DNA of 64,000 nucleotides, from the NCBI RefSeq assembly GCF_041146795.1, contig NC_135188.1, positions 4,512,419-4,576,418 on the forward strand, given 5' to 3'. Source of the DNA: Maylandia zebra. Lineage: Eukaryota; Chordata; Actinopteri; Cichliformes; Cichlidae. Numbering within the stretch: the stretch's first letter is position 1; every line of letters starts with the position of its first letter. The notes under the pieces were generated by a model. The model did no database searches. It was not told where the DNA came from and saw only the letters and a program-made list of their open reading frames with translations. The translations under genes and the position numbers were made by a program. Shown piece by piece: positions 23,604 through 36,637 of this stretch.

Positions 23604-26325
23604 CATGCGTCCGTACTACCTGCCCCGGGAGTTCTCGCATGTTATCGCGATAACAGCGTATGTCCCCCCCTCGGTCAACGCGGATGCAGCCTGTGACTCT
23701 CTCCACTCTGTGGTCAGCAGACTGCAAACACAATCACCGAGAGCCCTTCTCATAATATCAGGGGACTTCAATCATGCCTCACTGGACTCCACACTGCCCA
23801 CCTTCACCCAGTATGTGACCTGCCCAACCAGAGTCAATAAAACACTGGACTTACTGTATGCCAATGCAGAAGAGGCATACAGTTCATCACCTCTCCCTCC
23901 ACTGGGCAGATCTGATCACAACCTGGTGCACCTTGTCCCTGTGTATGAGCCCTTAGTGCGCAGGGAGCCACCAGCCACCCGCACAGTACAGAGATGGTCA
24001 GAGGAGAGCGAGGAGGCTCTTAAGGATTGTTTTGAGTCGACTGTGTGGGAGGTGATTTGTGACGACCATGGAGAGGACATCGACAGCCTTACTACATGCA
24101 TTACTGACTATATAAACTTCTGTGTGGATAACACTGTACCTACCAGGACTGTACGGTGTTTCTCCAACAACAAACCTTGGATTACCCCAGAAATTAAAAC
24201 CGTCCTCAAGCAGAAGAGAAGGGCCTTCAAATCCAGAGACAAAGAGGAGTTGAAAAGGGTGCAGAGAGAGCTGAGGGGACTGATAAGGAATGGGAAGGAG
24301 AGCTACAGGCAGAAGATGGAGAACCAGCTTCAGCAAAACAACGTTGGTGAAGTCTGGAGAGGCCTCAGAACCATCTCGGGCCACAAACAGCAGAACTCTC
24401 TGCCTGGGAGGGATGTGAGATGGGCAAATGAACTGAATCATTTCTTCAACAGATTTGACTCAGCCATGAGGCAGTCTGCAACATCGGCTGCAGACTCACC
24501 CACCCCCACTGCTGCTGTTCCACCTCAGACACTTCACACCTCCTCTATTCACCCTGCTCACTCCCCCCCACCCCCAACTGCAGCATCCAATACACACTCA
24601 ACACAAGGCTCCAGCCTGTCTCTCTCAACCACCCAGGTTAGGAGGGAACTGAGGAGGATTAATGGCAAGAAGGCAGCGGGTCCAGATGGCATCAGCTCGA
24701 GGGTCGTCAGGTCCTGCGCGGACCAACTGTGTGGGGTGATGGAGCACCTCTTCAACCTGAGCCTGAGGTTGGGAAGAGTCCCACAGCTCTGGAAAACCTC
24801 CTGTGTTGTACCAGTGCCAAAGACTTCACGCCCCAAGGACCTCAACAGCTACAGGCCGGTGGCTCTGACATCCCACCTGATGAAGACCCTGGAGCGGTTG
24901 GTCCTGGCTCAGCTTTGGCGCCTAATAAGCTCATCACTGGACCCACTTCAGTTTGCCTACCAGCCTGGCATTGGAGCGGATGATGCCGTCATTCACCTCC
25001 TACATCGTTCCCTCGCTCACCTGGAGACCGCTGGAAGCACTGTGAGAATCATGTTCTTTGATTTCTCCAGTGCCTTCAACACCATTCTTCCCTCGGTTCT
25101 AAAGGACAAGCTGGTGAACTCTGGAGTGGACCATCACCTCACTACCTGGATCCTGGACTACCTCACCGACCGACCACAGTATGTGAGGACTCAGGGCTGT
25201 GTGTCGGACAGGGTCGTCTGCAGTACGGGGGCCCCACAGGGAACGGTTCTGGCTCCATTCCTCTTCACCATCTACACTGCAGACTTCTCCCACAATTCCA
25301 CCCAGTGCTTCCTGCAGAAGTTCTCTGATGACTCTGCAATAGTCGGCCTCATCACTGATGGGGACGACAAGGAGTACAGAGGTCTGACCCAAGACTTTGT
25401 GGACTGGTGCCAGCTGAACTACCTCCAGATCAACGCCAGTAAAACCAAGGAACTGGTGGTAGACTTCCGCAGGCACAAGCATTCTCCACTGCAACCACTG
25501 AACATCCAAGGTATGGACATTGAGGCTGTGGACAGCTACAGGTACCTTGGTGTTCATCTGAACAATAGACTGGACTGGACTCATAACTCAGACGCCCTCT
25601 ACAGGAAAGGGCAGAGCAGGCTGTACCTGCTGCGGAGACTCAGGTCGTTTGGAGTGGAGGGCCCACTCCTGAAGACCTTCTATGACTCTGTTGTGGCTTC
25701 TGCTATCTTTTATGGCGTGGTCTGCTGGGGCGGCAGCATCTCTGCTGGGGACAGGAAGAGACTGAACAGGGTGATCCGAAGGGCCAGCTCTGTTCTAGGA
25801 TGCCCTCTGGACCCAGTGGAGGTGGTGAGTGACAGGAGAACGGCGGCTAAGCTGTCATCCCTGATGGACAACATCTCCCACCCCATGCAGCAGACTGTGA
25901 CAGCACTGAGCAGCTCCTTCAGTGGGAGACTGCGGCACCCACGGTGTGGGACGGAGAGATTTCGCAGGTCTTTCCTCCCCACTGCTGTCAGACTCCATAA
26001 TAAAGACTTTAACTGATCAAGCACACACATCCATACATATGCAATAATATTAAGTGCAATAATCCTTTCTGTCATCGTTGTATTTTTACTCAGTTGTATA
26101 TAGTATTTGTATTTGTATTCTATTTTTATCTTATTGTATATTTATTTTATTTTATTCTACTGTATATAGTATTTTATTTTATTCTATTCTGTACAGTTGT
26201 GTACTGTATTTATTCTTATTGTATTCTAATTTTTGCCTCATAACTTTTGCACTGTCCACTTCCTGCTGTGACAAAACAAATTTCCCACGTGTGGGACTAA
26301 TAGAGGTTATCTTATCTTATCTTAA
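23604..26325 (+). mobile_element. CR1/L2-type (Rex1/Maui-like) LINE, 5'-truncated, with intact 803-codon frame
   Basis: The frame at 23605-26016 starts within an AP-endonuclease (GDFNHASLDS; GRSDHNLVHLVP), so roughly its first half is lost. It continues into a reverse transcriptase: KKAAGPDGISSRV, SYRPVALTSHLMKTLERL, FFDFSSAFNTILP, TGAPQGTVLAPFLFTIY, and the catalytic FSDDSAIVG. No internal stop or frameshift is present, so insertion is recent. A 3' UTR of 300 bp ends in a short ttatc tandem tail, as in L2/CR1-type elements. The clade assignment is from motif memory; Rex1 and Maui cannot be separated here. The first ATG is only an opening in a truncated copy. Confidence 0.85.
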
Positions 26326-26503
26326 GTAATATTCAGTTTCAATCAAAAACAAATTAAATGATGGGGTTGAGTTTTGAAATTTTCATTTATGTATATGGAA
26401 TTTCCCTAATAAGATGGAGCGGCCGAAGAGTGAACTGTCAAAAGTACTCAATATGACGTCACTTATTTATGTGCGAATGTTTAATAATTAAAGTCAGTCA
26501 TAT

Positions 26504-28587
<2,084 letters not shown>

Positions 28588-28622
<35 letters not shown>
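28588..28622. repeat. (TA)n microsatellite between Dong LINE and the next element
   Basis: About 35 bp of TA separate the 5' end of the Dong LINE from the TAGGGGTGCAACGATAC terminus. It is probably part of the same original TA tract as 26504-26672 and 35171-35218. Confidence 0.9.
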
Positions 28623-28625
<3 letters not shown>

Positions 28626-28823
28626 GGGTGCAACGATACACAAAATTCACGGTTCGGTTCGATACTTTGGTGTCACGGTTCGATATTTTTTCGATACAAA
28701 AAAATGTTCATGCCTTTTTAATTTGTCATTTATTAAAATTATAAATATATATTTTAACTCAAAAGTACAGTTTTTAAATTTAATGTTGCTGAAACAAAAG
28801 TAATTAAAAAAATAAATATATCT

Positions 28824-29773
28824 CAGGGCTCTCAAAATTTCAAAATCCCTGGTAGCCCTTCGGGCAGGGACTCTTCAGTTTTTGGTAGCCCAAAATAAAT
28901 GTAAGTAGCCCGAATAAAAAAGAGAGCAATTTTTTGATTGATGTTTTGTTTCCTTTACAATATTATACATTAAAGTATAATATTGTAAAGGAAACAAAAC
29001 ATTAATCAAAAAATTGTTGAAAAACAAATTACAACATTGTATAAAAATTACAATCATCAACTCAAATACTTGGTTCTAATTGAACAGAAATTTCTATGAA
29101 CTTGTAAGAACTGTGTAGGACATGAATCAGTCTGTGTCAGATCCTGAATTTGAAATTTCCGCTGAAGTCACGGGTAAGAGACAAGTGGAACCAAGATCGA
29201 GGCCATTTGCTTTTTGAAGTTTGCAAAGACTGCTAAATTTTGCCAGTGGTAGTTCACTCTTTGCAACATAGTACGCTGTTATAAACAGATTTTTCAGGTT
29301 TATTTTTAGTATGTTATTTGCAATTGGTGTTTGTTCTGGGAAAGATATTGCAGACTGAGCAATAATGCATTTCTTGCATTTCTCATGGCTTCTAATGGGG
29401 GCCTTTCTTAAAATGACTGGTCCCAGTAACAAAGGCGCTTGTCGACTCAGAAATCGAGAGAAAACCAACAACACACCCGGCAGAACATTATGTTATTTAC
29501 ACGGGTGCACATAAGTGGTCCGCATGTGCGCATTCGCTGTCAAAATAAAAGACACGCACCAGATAAGAAGTTGCAACGCGCGTTTGCGTCCATATAAAAA
29601 GCACTGTTTTTGTCCGCTAGAGTGGGATTTTCACGGCACATTCTGCACCACATCTCTGTGCGTTCATCATTTGTTTGAAGCCAGCTCACCTCCTGCAACC
29701 ACTTTTCCGAGAATAGCCCCACTGCGAAAATCGCTAGCCCCGGGACATCGGGCTAGCGATTTTGCAAGCCCTG
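28824..29773 (-). mobile_element. hAT element with CAGGGCT termini and TATCT duplication
   Basis: The left end CAGGGCTCTCAAAAT matches the complement of the right end, CAGGGCTTGCAAAAT. TATCT stands on both sides (28819-28823 and 29774-29778), a 5-bp duplication; canonical hAT elements make 8 bp, but 5-bp groups are known. A 43-bp-arm palindrome sits at 28927-29017. A minus-strand coding remnant related to ZNF862/KIAA1586-type hAT proteins (29127-29474) supports the class. At 950 bp it is too short to be autonomous. Confidence 0.75.
29127..29474 (-). pseudogene. Fragment of hAT transposase N-terminal region
   Basis: The minus-strand frame contains SHEKCKKCIIAQSAISFP and ITAYYVAKSELPLAKFSSLC, then QKANGLDLGSTC. 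This resembles the segment after the zinc finger in hAT-derived proteins of the ZNF862/KIAA1586 type (AYxxAKxxxPFxxFxxLxxLQxxNGVDLG). The RNase H-like catalytic part is absent, so it is a deletion derivative. Confidence 0.6.
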
Positions 29774-30165
29774 TATCTGATTGAGGAATCACTCATCTTT
29801 GGAAAAGAGAGTTTATTACAGAGAAATGGCTCTTTCCAAAATAAAAGCTATACTATACGCTTCTTCTGGGCTATATTCTCAGCAGCATATTGTAGCGGGT
29901 CAGGGCTGTTCGGGGTTCTGTTTGTACAGTTATGTTTTGTTTATGTTGCCATAGTGACGGGTGACGCCCTCTCGCTGCGACGGTGTGTCCTTCCGGGGTC
30001 AGAGGGCGCCTTGTGTGTTGTTGTTGTTGCTATGCGGTTGCTGAGCAGTTAGCTAGCGGCAGTGTTCTTCTGCAGATGTCAATAAACGGCTGTGCTCCCT
30101 AGCTAGCTCACGGGAAGCAAGACCAAACGACACCTCCGTCTCCTCCTTGTCTGAGCTCGCCACAT

Positions 30166-30183
30166 TGGTGTCAGAAGTGGGAT
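30166..30183 (+). other. Primer binding site, tRNA-Leu type, after LTR-A
   Basis: TGGTGTCAGAAGTGGGAT begins one base after LTR-A and is complementary to the 3' end of tRNA-Leu(CAG) including CCA, as I remember that tRNA (ATCCCACTTCTGACA-CCA). The same site follows LTR-A in units 2 to 4 but not the terminal copy at 34860, which confirms that copy as the right-hand LTR. Confidence 0.75.
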
Positions 30184-30515
30184 GATGATGGCACCCCATG
30201 TTCTGACCCGAGTGACTTTTCCCCCGCCGGTCGTGACTGGCCGGTGCGCCAAAAGAAGGCACCTGGACATTTGCAAAGTGAAAGCAAAAAACAAGCGCAA
30301 ATTCAAACGCGATTTCAATATGTCACATATTGACAGTGGCTCACCGATGCCAATGACATAATTACCCAGCTACATTTCCGAAAGAATGCAAAAGCATTGA
30401 CATATATTTTTCCTTCCTACAATAGCCCGACGGGCAGGGCAGAGATAGATTTTGGTAGTACGACTGGAAAAATCGCTAGCCCCGGGACATCGGGCTAGCG
30501 ATTTTGAAAGCCCTG

Positions 30516-30937
30516 TGTTACAGGCATGGCCCTTTAAGGATGAAGCCTGATGGGAAATGTATTCGGGATGTGTGTAGCGGGACTGCCTGGTGTGTGTGTG
30601 AAGAGAGAGAGCGGAGCAGGGGAAAAGTAATGGTTAGCTACAGAAGAGACGAAAAGAAAATAAATAAAAGGAATATAATAACTCCCTCGACAGCCAGAGT
30701 TGTGTCGGCGATGCTCGCTGTGAGTAAACTGTTTCAGCCCACTGTACGCGGTGTCCGTGCCTTAGAGAAGAAATAAAGTTCGGTGAAGCAGTTTCCTACG
30801 CCTCCTTCGATCTTTTTGCTAGCGGAGTTGACCTGTATAGTAAGCTGTTGCCGGCTACGAGTCAGTTATGGAACCTTCAAGTAACTGCCAGAGGTTTCCT
30901 TACTACGGTTCGGGGCCGCGGATCTGGCGCGGTAACA
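30516..30937 (+). mobile_element. LTR-B solo LTR (four copies, one per array unit)
   Basis: LTR-B (TGTTACAGGCATGG ... GGCGCGGTAACA, about 422 bp) has 6-bp inverted ends TGTTAC/GTAACA and is flanked by CCTG on both sides (30512-30515, 30938-30941). Other copies: 31687-32112, 32865-33290 and 34043-34464. It carries aataaagttcgg as a likely polyadenylation signal. No internal region accompanies it, so it is a solo LTR that was carried along by the tandem expansion. The matching junction at 29773 lacks it. Confidence 0.8.
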
Positions 30938-33900
30938 CCTGTATCTGATTGAGGAATCACTCATCTTTGGAAAAGAGAGTTTATTACAGAGAAATGGCTC
31001 TTTCCAAAATAAAAGCTATACTATACGCTTCTTCTGGGCTATATTCTCAGCAGCATATTGTAGCGGGTCAGGGCTGTTCGGGGTTCTGTTTGTACAGGTA
31101 TGGTTTGTTTATGTTGCCATAGTGACGGGTGACGCCCTCTCGCTGTGACGGTGTGTCCTTCCGGGGTCAGAGGGCGCCTTGTGTGTTGTTGTTGTTGTTG
31201 CTATGCGGTTGCTGAGCAGTTAGCTAGCGGCAGTGTTCTTCTGCAGATGTCAATAAACGGCTGTGCTCCCTGGCTAGCTCACGGGAAGCAAGACCAAACG
31301 ACACCTCCGTCTCCTCCTTGTCTGAGCTCGCCACATTGGTGTCAGAAGTGGGATGATGATGGCACCCCATGTTCTGACCCGAGTGACTTTTCCCCCGCCG
31401 GTCGTGACTGGCCGGTGCGCCAAAAGAAGGCACCTGGACATTTGCAAAGTGAAAGCAAAAAACAAGCGCAAATTCAAACGCGATTTCAATATGTCACATA
31501 TTGACAGTGGCTCACCGATGCCAATGACATAATTACCCAGCTACATTTCCGAAAGAATGCAAAAGCATTGACATATATTTTTCCTTCCTACAATAGCCCG
31601 ACGGGCAGGGCAGAGATAGATTTTGGTAGTACGACTGGAAAAATCGCTAGCCCCGGGACATCGGGCTAGCGATTTTGAAAGCCCTGTGTTACAGGCATGG
31701 CCCTTTAAGGATGAAGCCTGATGGGAAATGTATTCGGGATGTGTGTAGCGGGACTGCCTGGTGTGTGTGTGTGTAAAGAGAGAGAGCGGAGCAGGGGAAA
31801 AGTAACGGTTAGCTACAGAAGAGACGAAAAGAAAATAAATAAAAGGAATATAATAACTCCCTCGACAGCCAGAGTTGTGTCGGCGATGCTCGCTGTGAGT
31901 AAACTGTTTCAGCCCACTGTACGCGGTGTTCGTGCCTTAGAGAAGAAATAAAGTTCGGTGAAGCAGTTTCCTACGCCTCCTTCGATCTTTTTGCTAGCGG
32001 AGTTGACCTGTATAGTAAGCTGTTGCCGGCTACGAGTCAGTTACGGAACCTTCAAGTAACTGCCAGAGGTTTCCTTACTACGGTTCGGGGCCGCGGATCT
32101 GGCGCGGTAACACCTGTATCTGATTGAGGAATCACTCATCTTTGGAAAAGAGAGTTTATTACAGAGAAATGGCTCTTTCCAAAATAAAAGCTATACTATA
32201 CGCTTCTTCTGGGCTATATTCTCAGCAGCATATTGTAGCGGGTCAGGGCTGTTCGGGGTTCTGTTTGTACAGTTATGTTTTGTTTATGTTGCCATAGTGA
32301 CGGGTGACGCCCTCTCGCTGCGACGGTGTGTCCTTCCGGGGTCAGAGGGCGCCTTGTGTGTTGTTGTTGTTGTTGTTGCTATGCGGTTGCTGAGCAGTTA
32401 GCTAGCGGCAGTGTTCTTCTGCAGATGTCAATAAACGGCTGTGCTCCCTGGCTAGCTCACGGGAAGCAAGACCAAACGACACCTCCGTCTCCTCCTTGTC
32501 TGAGCTCGCCACATTGGTGTCAGAAGTGGGATGATGATGGCACCCCATGTTCTGACCCGAGTGACTTTTCCCCCGCCGGTCGTGACTGGCCGGTGCGCCA
32601 AAAGAAGGCACCTGGACATTTGCAAAGTGAAAGCAAAAAACAAGCGCAAATTCAAACGCGATTTCAATATGTCACATATTGACAGTGGCTCACCGATGCC
32701 AATGACATAATTACCCAGCTACATTTCCGAAAGAATGCAAAAGCATTGACATATATTTTTCCTTCCTACAATAGCCCGACGGGCAGGGCAGAGATAGATT
32801 TTGGTAGTACGACTGGAAAAATCGCTAGCTCCGGGACATCGGGCTAGCGATTTTGAAAGCCCTGTGTTACAGGCATGGCCCTTTAAGGATGAAGCCTGAT
32901 GGGAAATGTATTCGGGATGTGTGTAGCGGGACTGCCTGGTGTGTGTGTGTGTAAAGAGAGAGAGCGGAGCAGGGGAAAAGTAACGGTTAGCTACAGAAGA
33001 GACGAAAAGAAAATAAATAAAAGGAATATAATAACTCCCTCGACAGCCAGAGTTGTGTCGGCGATGCTCGCTGTGAGTAAACTGTTTCAGCCCACTGTAC
33101 GCGGTGTTCGTGCCTTAGAGAAGAAATAAAGTTCGGTGAAGCAGTTTCCTACGCCTCCTTCGATCTTTTTGCTAGCGGAGTTGACCTGTATAGTAAGCTG
33201 TTGCCGGCTACGAGTCAGTTACGGAACCTTCAAGTAACTGCCAGAGGTTTCCTTACTACGGTTCGGGGCCGCGGATCTGGCGCGGTAACACCTGTATCTG
33301 ATTGAGGAATCACTCATCTTTGGAAAAGAGAGTTTATTACAGAGAAATGGCTCTTTCCAAAATAAAAGCTATACTATACGCTTCTTCTGGGCTATATTCT
33401 CAGCAGCATATTGTAGCGGGTCAGGGCTGTTCGGGGTTCTGTTTGTACAGTTATGTTTTGTTTATGTTGCCATAGTGACGGGTGACGCCCTCTCGCTGCG
33501 ACGGTGTGTCCTTCCGGGGTCAGAGGGCGCCTTGTGTGTTGTTGTTGTTGTTGTTGCTATGCGGTTGCTGAGCAGTTAGCTAGCGGCAGTGTTCTTCTGC
33601 AGATGTCAATAAACGGCTGTGCTCCCTGGCTAGCTCACGGGAAGCAAGACCAAACGACACCTCCGTCTCCTCCTTGTCTGAGCTCGCCACATTGGTGTCA
33701 GAAGTGGGATGATGATGGCACCCCATGTTCTGACCCGAGTGACTTTTCCCCCGCCGGTCGTGACTGGCCGGTGCGCCAAAAGAAGGCACCTGGACATTTG
33801 CAAAGTGAAAGCAAAAAACAAGCGCAAATTCAAACGCGATTTCAATATGTCACATATTGACAGTGGCTCACCGATGCCAATGACATAATTACCCAGCTAC

Positions 33901-34950
33901 ATTTCCGAAAGAATGCAAAAGCATTGACATATATTTTTCCTTCCTACAATAGCCCGACGGGCAGGGCAGAGATAGATTTTGGTAGTACGACTGGAAAAAT
34001 CGCTAGCTCCGGGACATCGGGCTAGCGATTTTGAAAGCCCTGTGTTACAGGCATGGCCCTTTAAGGATGAAGCCTGATGGGAAATGTATTCGGGATGTGT
34101 GTAGCGGGACTGCCTGGTGTGTGTGTGTGTAAAGAGAGAGAGCGGAGCAGGGGAAAAGTAACGGTTAGCTACAGAAGAGACGAAAAGAAAATAAATAAAA
34201 GGAATATAATAACTCCCTCGACAGCCAGAGTTGTGTCGGCGATGCTCGCTGTGAGTAAACTGTTTCAGCCCACTGTACGCGGTGTTCGTGCCTTAAGAAA
34301 TAAAGTTCGGTGAAGCAGTTTCCTACGCCTCCTTCGATCTTTTTGCTAGCGGAGTTGACCTGTATAGTAAGCTGTTGTCGGCTACGAGTCAGTTACGGAA
34401 CCTTCAAGTAACTGCCAGAGGTTTCCTTACTACGGTTCGGGGCCGCGGATCTGGCGCGGTAACACCTGTATCTGATTGAGGAATCACTCCTTTGGAAAAG
34501 AGAGTTTATTACAGAGAAATGGCTCTTTCCAAAATAAAAGCTATACTATACGCTTCTTCTGGGCTATATTCTCAGCAGCATATTGTAGCGGGTCAGGGCT
34601 GTTCGGGGTTCTGTTTGTACAGTTATGTTTTGTTTATGTTGCCATAGTGACGGGTGACGCCCTCTCGCTGCGACGGTGTGTCCTTCCGGGGTCAGAGGGC
34701 GCCTTGTGTGTTGTTGTTGTTGTTGCTATGCGGTTGCTGAGCAGTTAGCTAGCGGCAGTGTTCTTCTGCAGATGTCAATAAACGGCTGTGCTCCCTGGCT
34801 AGCTCACGGGAAGCAAGACCAAACGATACCTCTGTCTCCTCCTTGTCTGAGCTCGCCACAATATTAAACATATCAGGTCCCCATAAGGAGAATCATGTGC
34901 TAACGGCTGTCTAAATGACTCGGGTAAAGTTTGTAGCATGCATGCTACAA

Positions 34951-35048
34951 TGCTGTCTGTGTTGAATGCTCAGTGGATCTGCGCTCGACAGTGCAGCCTA
35001 GGCGGAGTAGTCGAACGCAGATTCACTGAGCGCTCAACACAGACAGCA
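34951..35048. repeat. Subterminal hairpin in the TAGGGG element
   Basis: The arms at 34951-34989 (tgctgtctgtgttgaatgct...) and 35010-35048 (...cactgagcgctcaacacagacagca complement) pair with three or four mismatches around a 20-bp loop. It lies about 100 bp inside the right TIR. Such subterminal hairpins are common in non-autonomous hAT-type elements. Just left of it is the palindrome tagcatgcatgcta. Confidence 0.7.
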
Positions 35049-35166
35049 TCGTCAGAAGGAAAGTTGATAAAATAAATTACAAATTTTGTATTGTTCATAC
35101 ATATGCGTACCGAACCGAAAGCACTGTATCGAACGGTTCAATATCGATACGAGTATCGTTGCACCC

Positions 35167-35170
<4 letters not shown>

Positions 35171-35218
<48 letters not shown>
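35171..35218. repeat. (TA)n microsatellite, right flank of TAGGGG element
   Basis: About 48 bp of TA follow the right terminus, then sequence of the 12.4-kb element resumes up to its right TIR. Confidence 0.93.
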
Positions 35219-35222
<4 letters not shown>

Positions 35223-35492
35223 GAGAAAAACATTTTTCTCCTTCATTTCTGTCAAACAATGCTGTCTCGCTAGTATCATGTGTTAGTATCATGGTTGCTA
35301 GGCAACCTGAACAGCGCGACGAAGCGTATACCGTCCCATTTCACAAGCCTCTCACTTCCACACTTCTCGTACTTATAGTACGCACCGTACGTAGTACGCG
35401 TAGTGCGCGTACTTCAAGCGTGCAGACCCTGAATTGGGACACAGCCAGAGATTAATAACAGATATGATTCAATGCAGAGAGGTCTATTAAAG

Positions 35493-35812
35493 CAGCGGTC
35501 CCCAACCCCCGGGCCTCGGACCGGTACCGGTCCGTGAGTCGTTTGGTACCGGGCCGCGACAGTTGAGGCTCAGGTGTGAAATGTATGGTTTTCAGGGTTT
35601 TTATCGGTTTTCAGCATTATTTTGTTATCGTTTTTATCGTTAACTCGGTTTTCCTGGGTCTTTTCACGTGTGTTATGAATAAATCTTCTTTTTTTCAGTA
35701 CCGGTACTAGTTTTATTTTGTTGTATTTATCCACAACACCTTAAAGGCCGGTCCGTGAAAATATTGTCGGGGATAAACCGGTCCGTGGCGCAAAAAAGGT
35801 TGGGGACCGCTG
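35493..35812. mobile_element. Short hAT element with perfect 8-bp duplication
   Basis: The ends CAGCGGTCCCCAACCCC and GGTTGGGGACCGCTG are inverted repeats. TATTAAAG stands at both 35485-35492 and 35813-35820, the 8-bp duplication typical of hAT. The 320-bp interior, with repeated ccggtccgtg motifs, is non-coding. It split the same dispersed repeat that hosts the 12.4-kb element. Confidence 0.92.
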
Positions 35813-35820
35813 TATTAAAG

Positions 35821-36637
35821 TGTATCAGAAGTGTATAGTCAGATCTGGTGTTGCATTCTGTATGTTTGCACTCCACCTAGGCTCTCTGCAGACATTGCAG
35901 TAAGTTCAATGAACATTTATATGTTGCGCTGTCTTTTCAGATCTGCACTTTTTTAAAACACTAATTTGTGATTACACAGGTGACTAAATACAGGGGTGAT
36001 GGGAGTTTCGGGAGCGCAAAATAAAAACAAGGGCTTTGCATATTTAGTGTGAAATGTTAAGTACTCACAAGTTGTTTAAAGTAATAATATAAAGCTGTAA
36101 ACTAAGAGTGTATGACTCGTTTTGGAGCTTGTTCACTTTAAAAGAACGAACACGCTAGGATGACCTTAAACACCAGTTTGTATCATACTATATGACACAT
36201 GATCTGCTGAGTCTTGATGAAGTGAAGTAAAAGTTAAAATACAGGAACTCAATTTCAGGAATAAAGAACTAACATAGAAAGGTTACAAGTAGCTTTATTT
36301 TGTTGAAATGTAAAATAAAAAGGAAAAAAAGGAAGGAGCTATACGTGGAGCTGTGACAGCTGTGTGTGCTCATCTCTGTGGGTGTTATGAACAGAGGTCA
36401 AAATGATGTCTCACAGTGATATATAATCCTTTCCTGTTGTATGTTTGCAAAGCCTTTAACATGTTGATATTTCTGGACTAGCAAAAAGATAAAAACAAAC
36501 AAACTGGAGAAAAATATTAAGCGTGGTCATTTATTTATTGATGTAAATATAACAATGTTAAATATGAGTCCTAGGATCCTGTTGTTAAGTGTTAAGGGTG
36601 ACACATACAGTGATTCAGAAAAGTAAAAAAGTAATAA
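35821..36637. other. Non-coding, nothing recognised
   Basis: AT-rich sequence with no open frame of note and no repeat that I can name. Confidence 0.5.

Larger units (their letters stand above)
29774..34860 (+). repeat. Tandem array of 1.17-kb units, four full and one partial, built from two LTR types
   Basis: Unit starts (ctgtatctgattgagg) fall at 29771, 30939, 32114, 33292 and 34466, giving periods of 1168, 1175, 1178 and 1174 bp. Each unit is: 117 bp of the surrounding TIR element, LTR-A, a tRNA-Leu-type primer binding site, about 250 bp of leader, a hAT terminus, then LTR-B. The fifth unit stops at the 3' end of LTR-A. Units are nearly identical, differing by single bases and by GTT and TG repeat numbers. 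The 69-, 71- and 118-codon frames repeated in each unit are by-products of this identity, not genes. Confidence 0.9.
29891..34860 (+). mobile_element. LTR-A retroelement with five LTRs and ATAT target duplication
   Basis: LTR-A (TGTAGCGGGTCAGGG ... GAGCTCGCCACA, about 275 bp) occurs at 29891-30164, 31059-31335, 32234-32513, 33412-33691 and 34584-34860. It has TG...CA ends. ATAT precedes the first copy (29887-29890) and follows the last (34861-34864), where the surrounding element resumes. The outer LTRs therefore mark one original insertion that later expanded. LTR text includes gtcaataaacggc as a likely polyadenylation signal. No gag or pol is seen, so it is non-autonomous. Assignment to Gypsy-type is inferred from LTR size and the 4-bp duplication. 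Confidence 0.8.
28623..35169. mobile_element. TIR element (TAGGGGTGCAACGATAC), probable non-autonomous DNA transposon
   Basis: The left end TAGGGGTGCAACGATAC is mirrored at 35153-35169 (GTATCGTTGCACCCCTA). Both sides are TA repeat, so the target duplication cannot be measured; hAT is likely from the TAGGG start, but unproven. The unfilled element is short: 28623-28823, 29774-29890 and 34861-35169, about 630 bp. Everything else inside is a hAT copy and the LTR array. No transposase of its own is seen. Confidence 0.75.

Noticed and set aside
29774-34860. CRISPR-like periodic repeat
   Set aside because: The period is 1.17 kb, the genome is a vertebrate one, and the units are LTR structures. There are no short repeats with unique spacers.
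29762-34867. Frames of 69, 71, 76-78, 90 and 118 codons repeated four or five times
   Set aside because: Their conservation simply reflects near-identical tandem units. They overlap LTR, primer-site and leader DNA on opposite strands and resemble no protein family.
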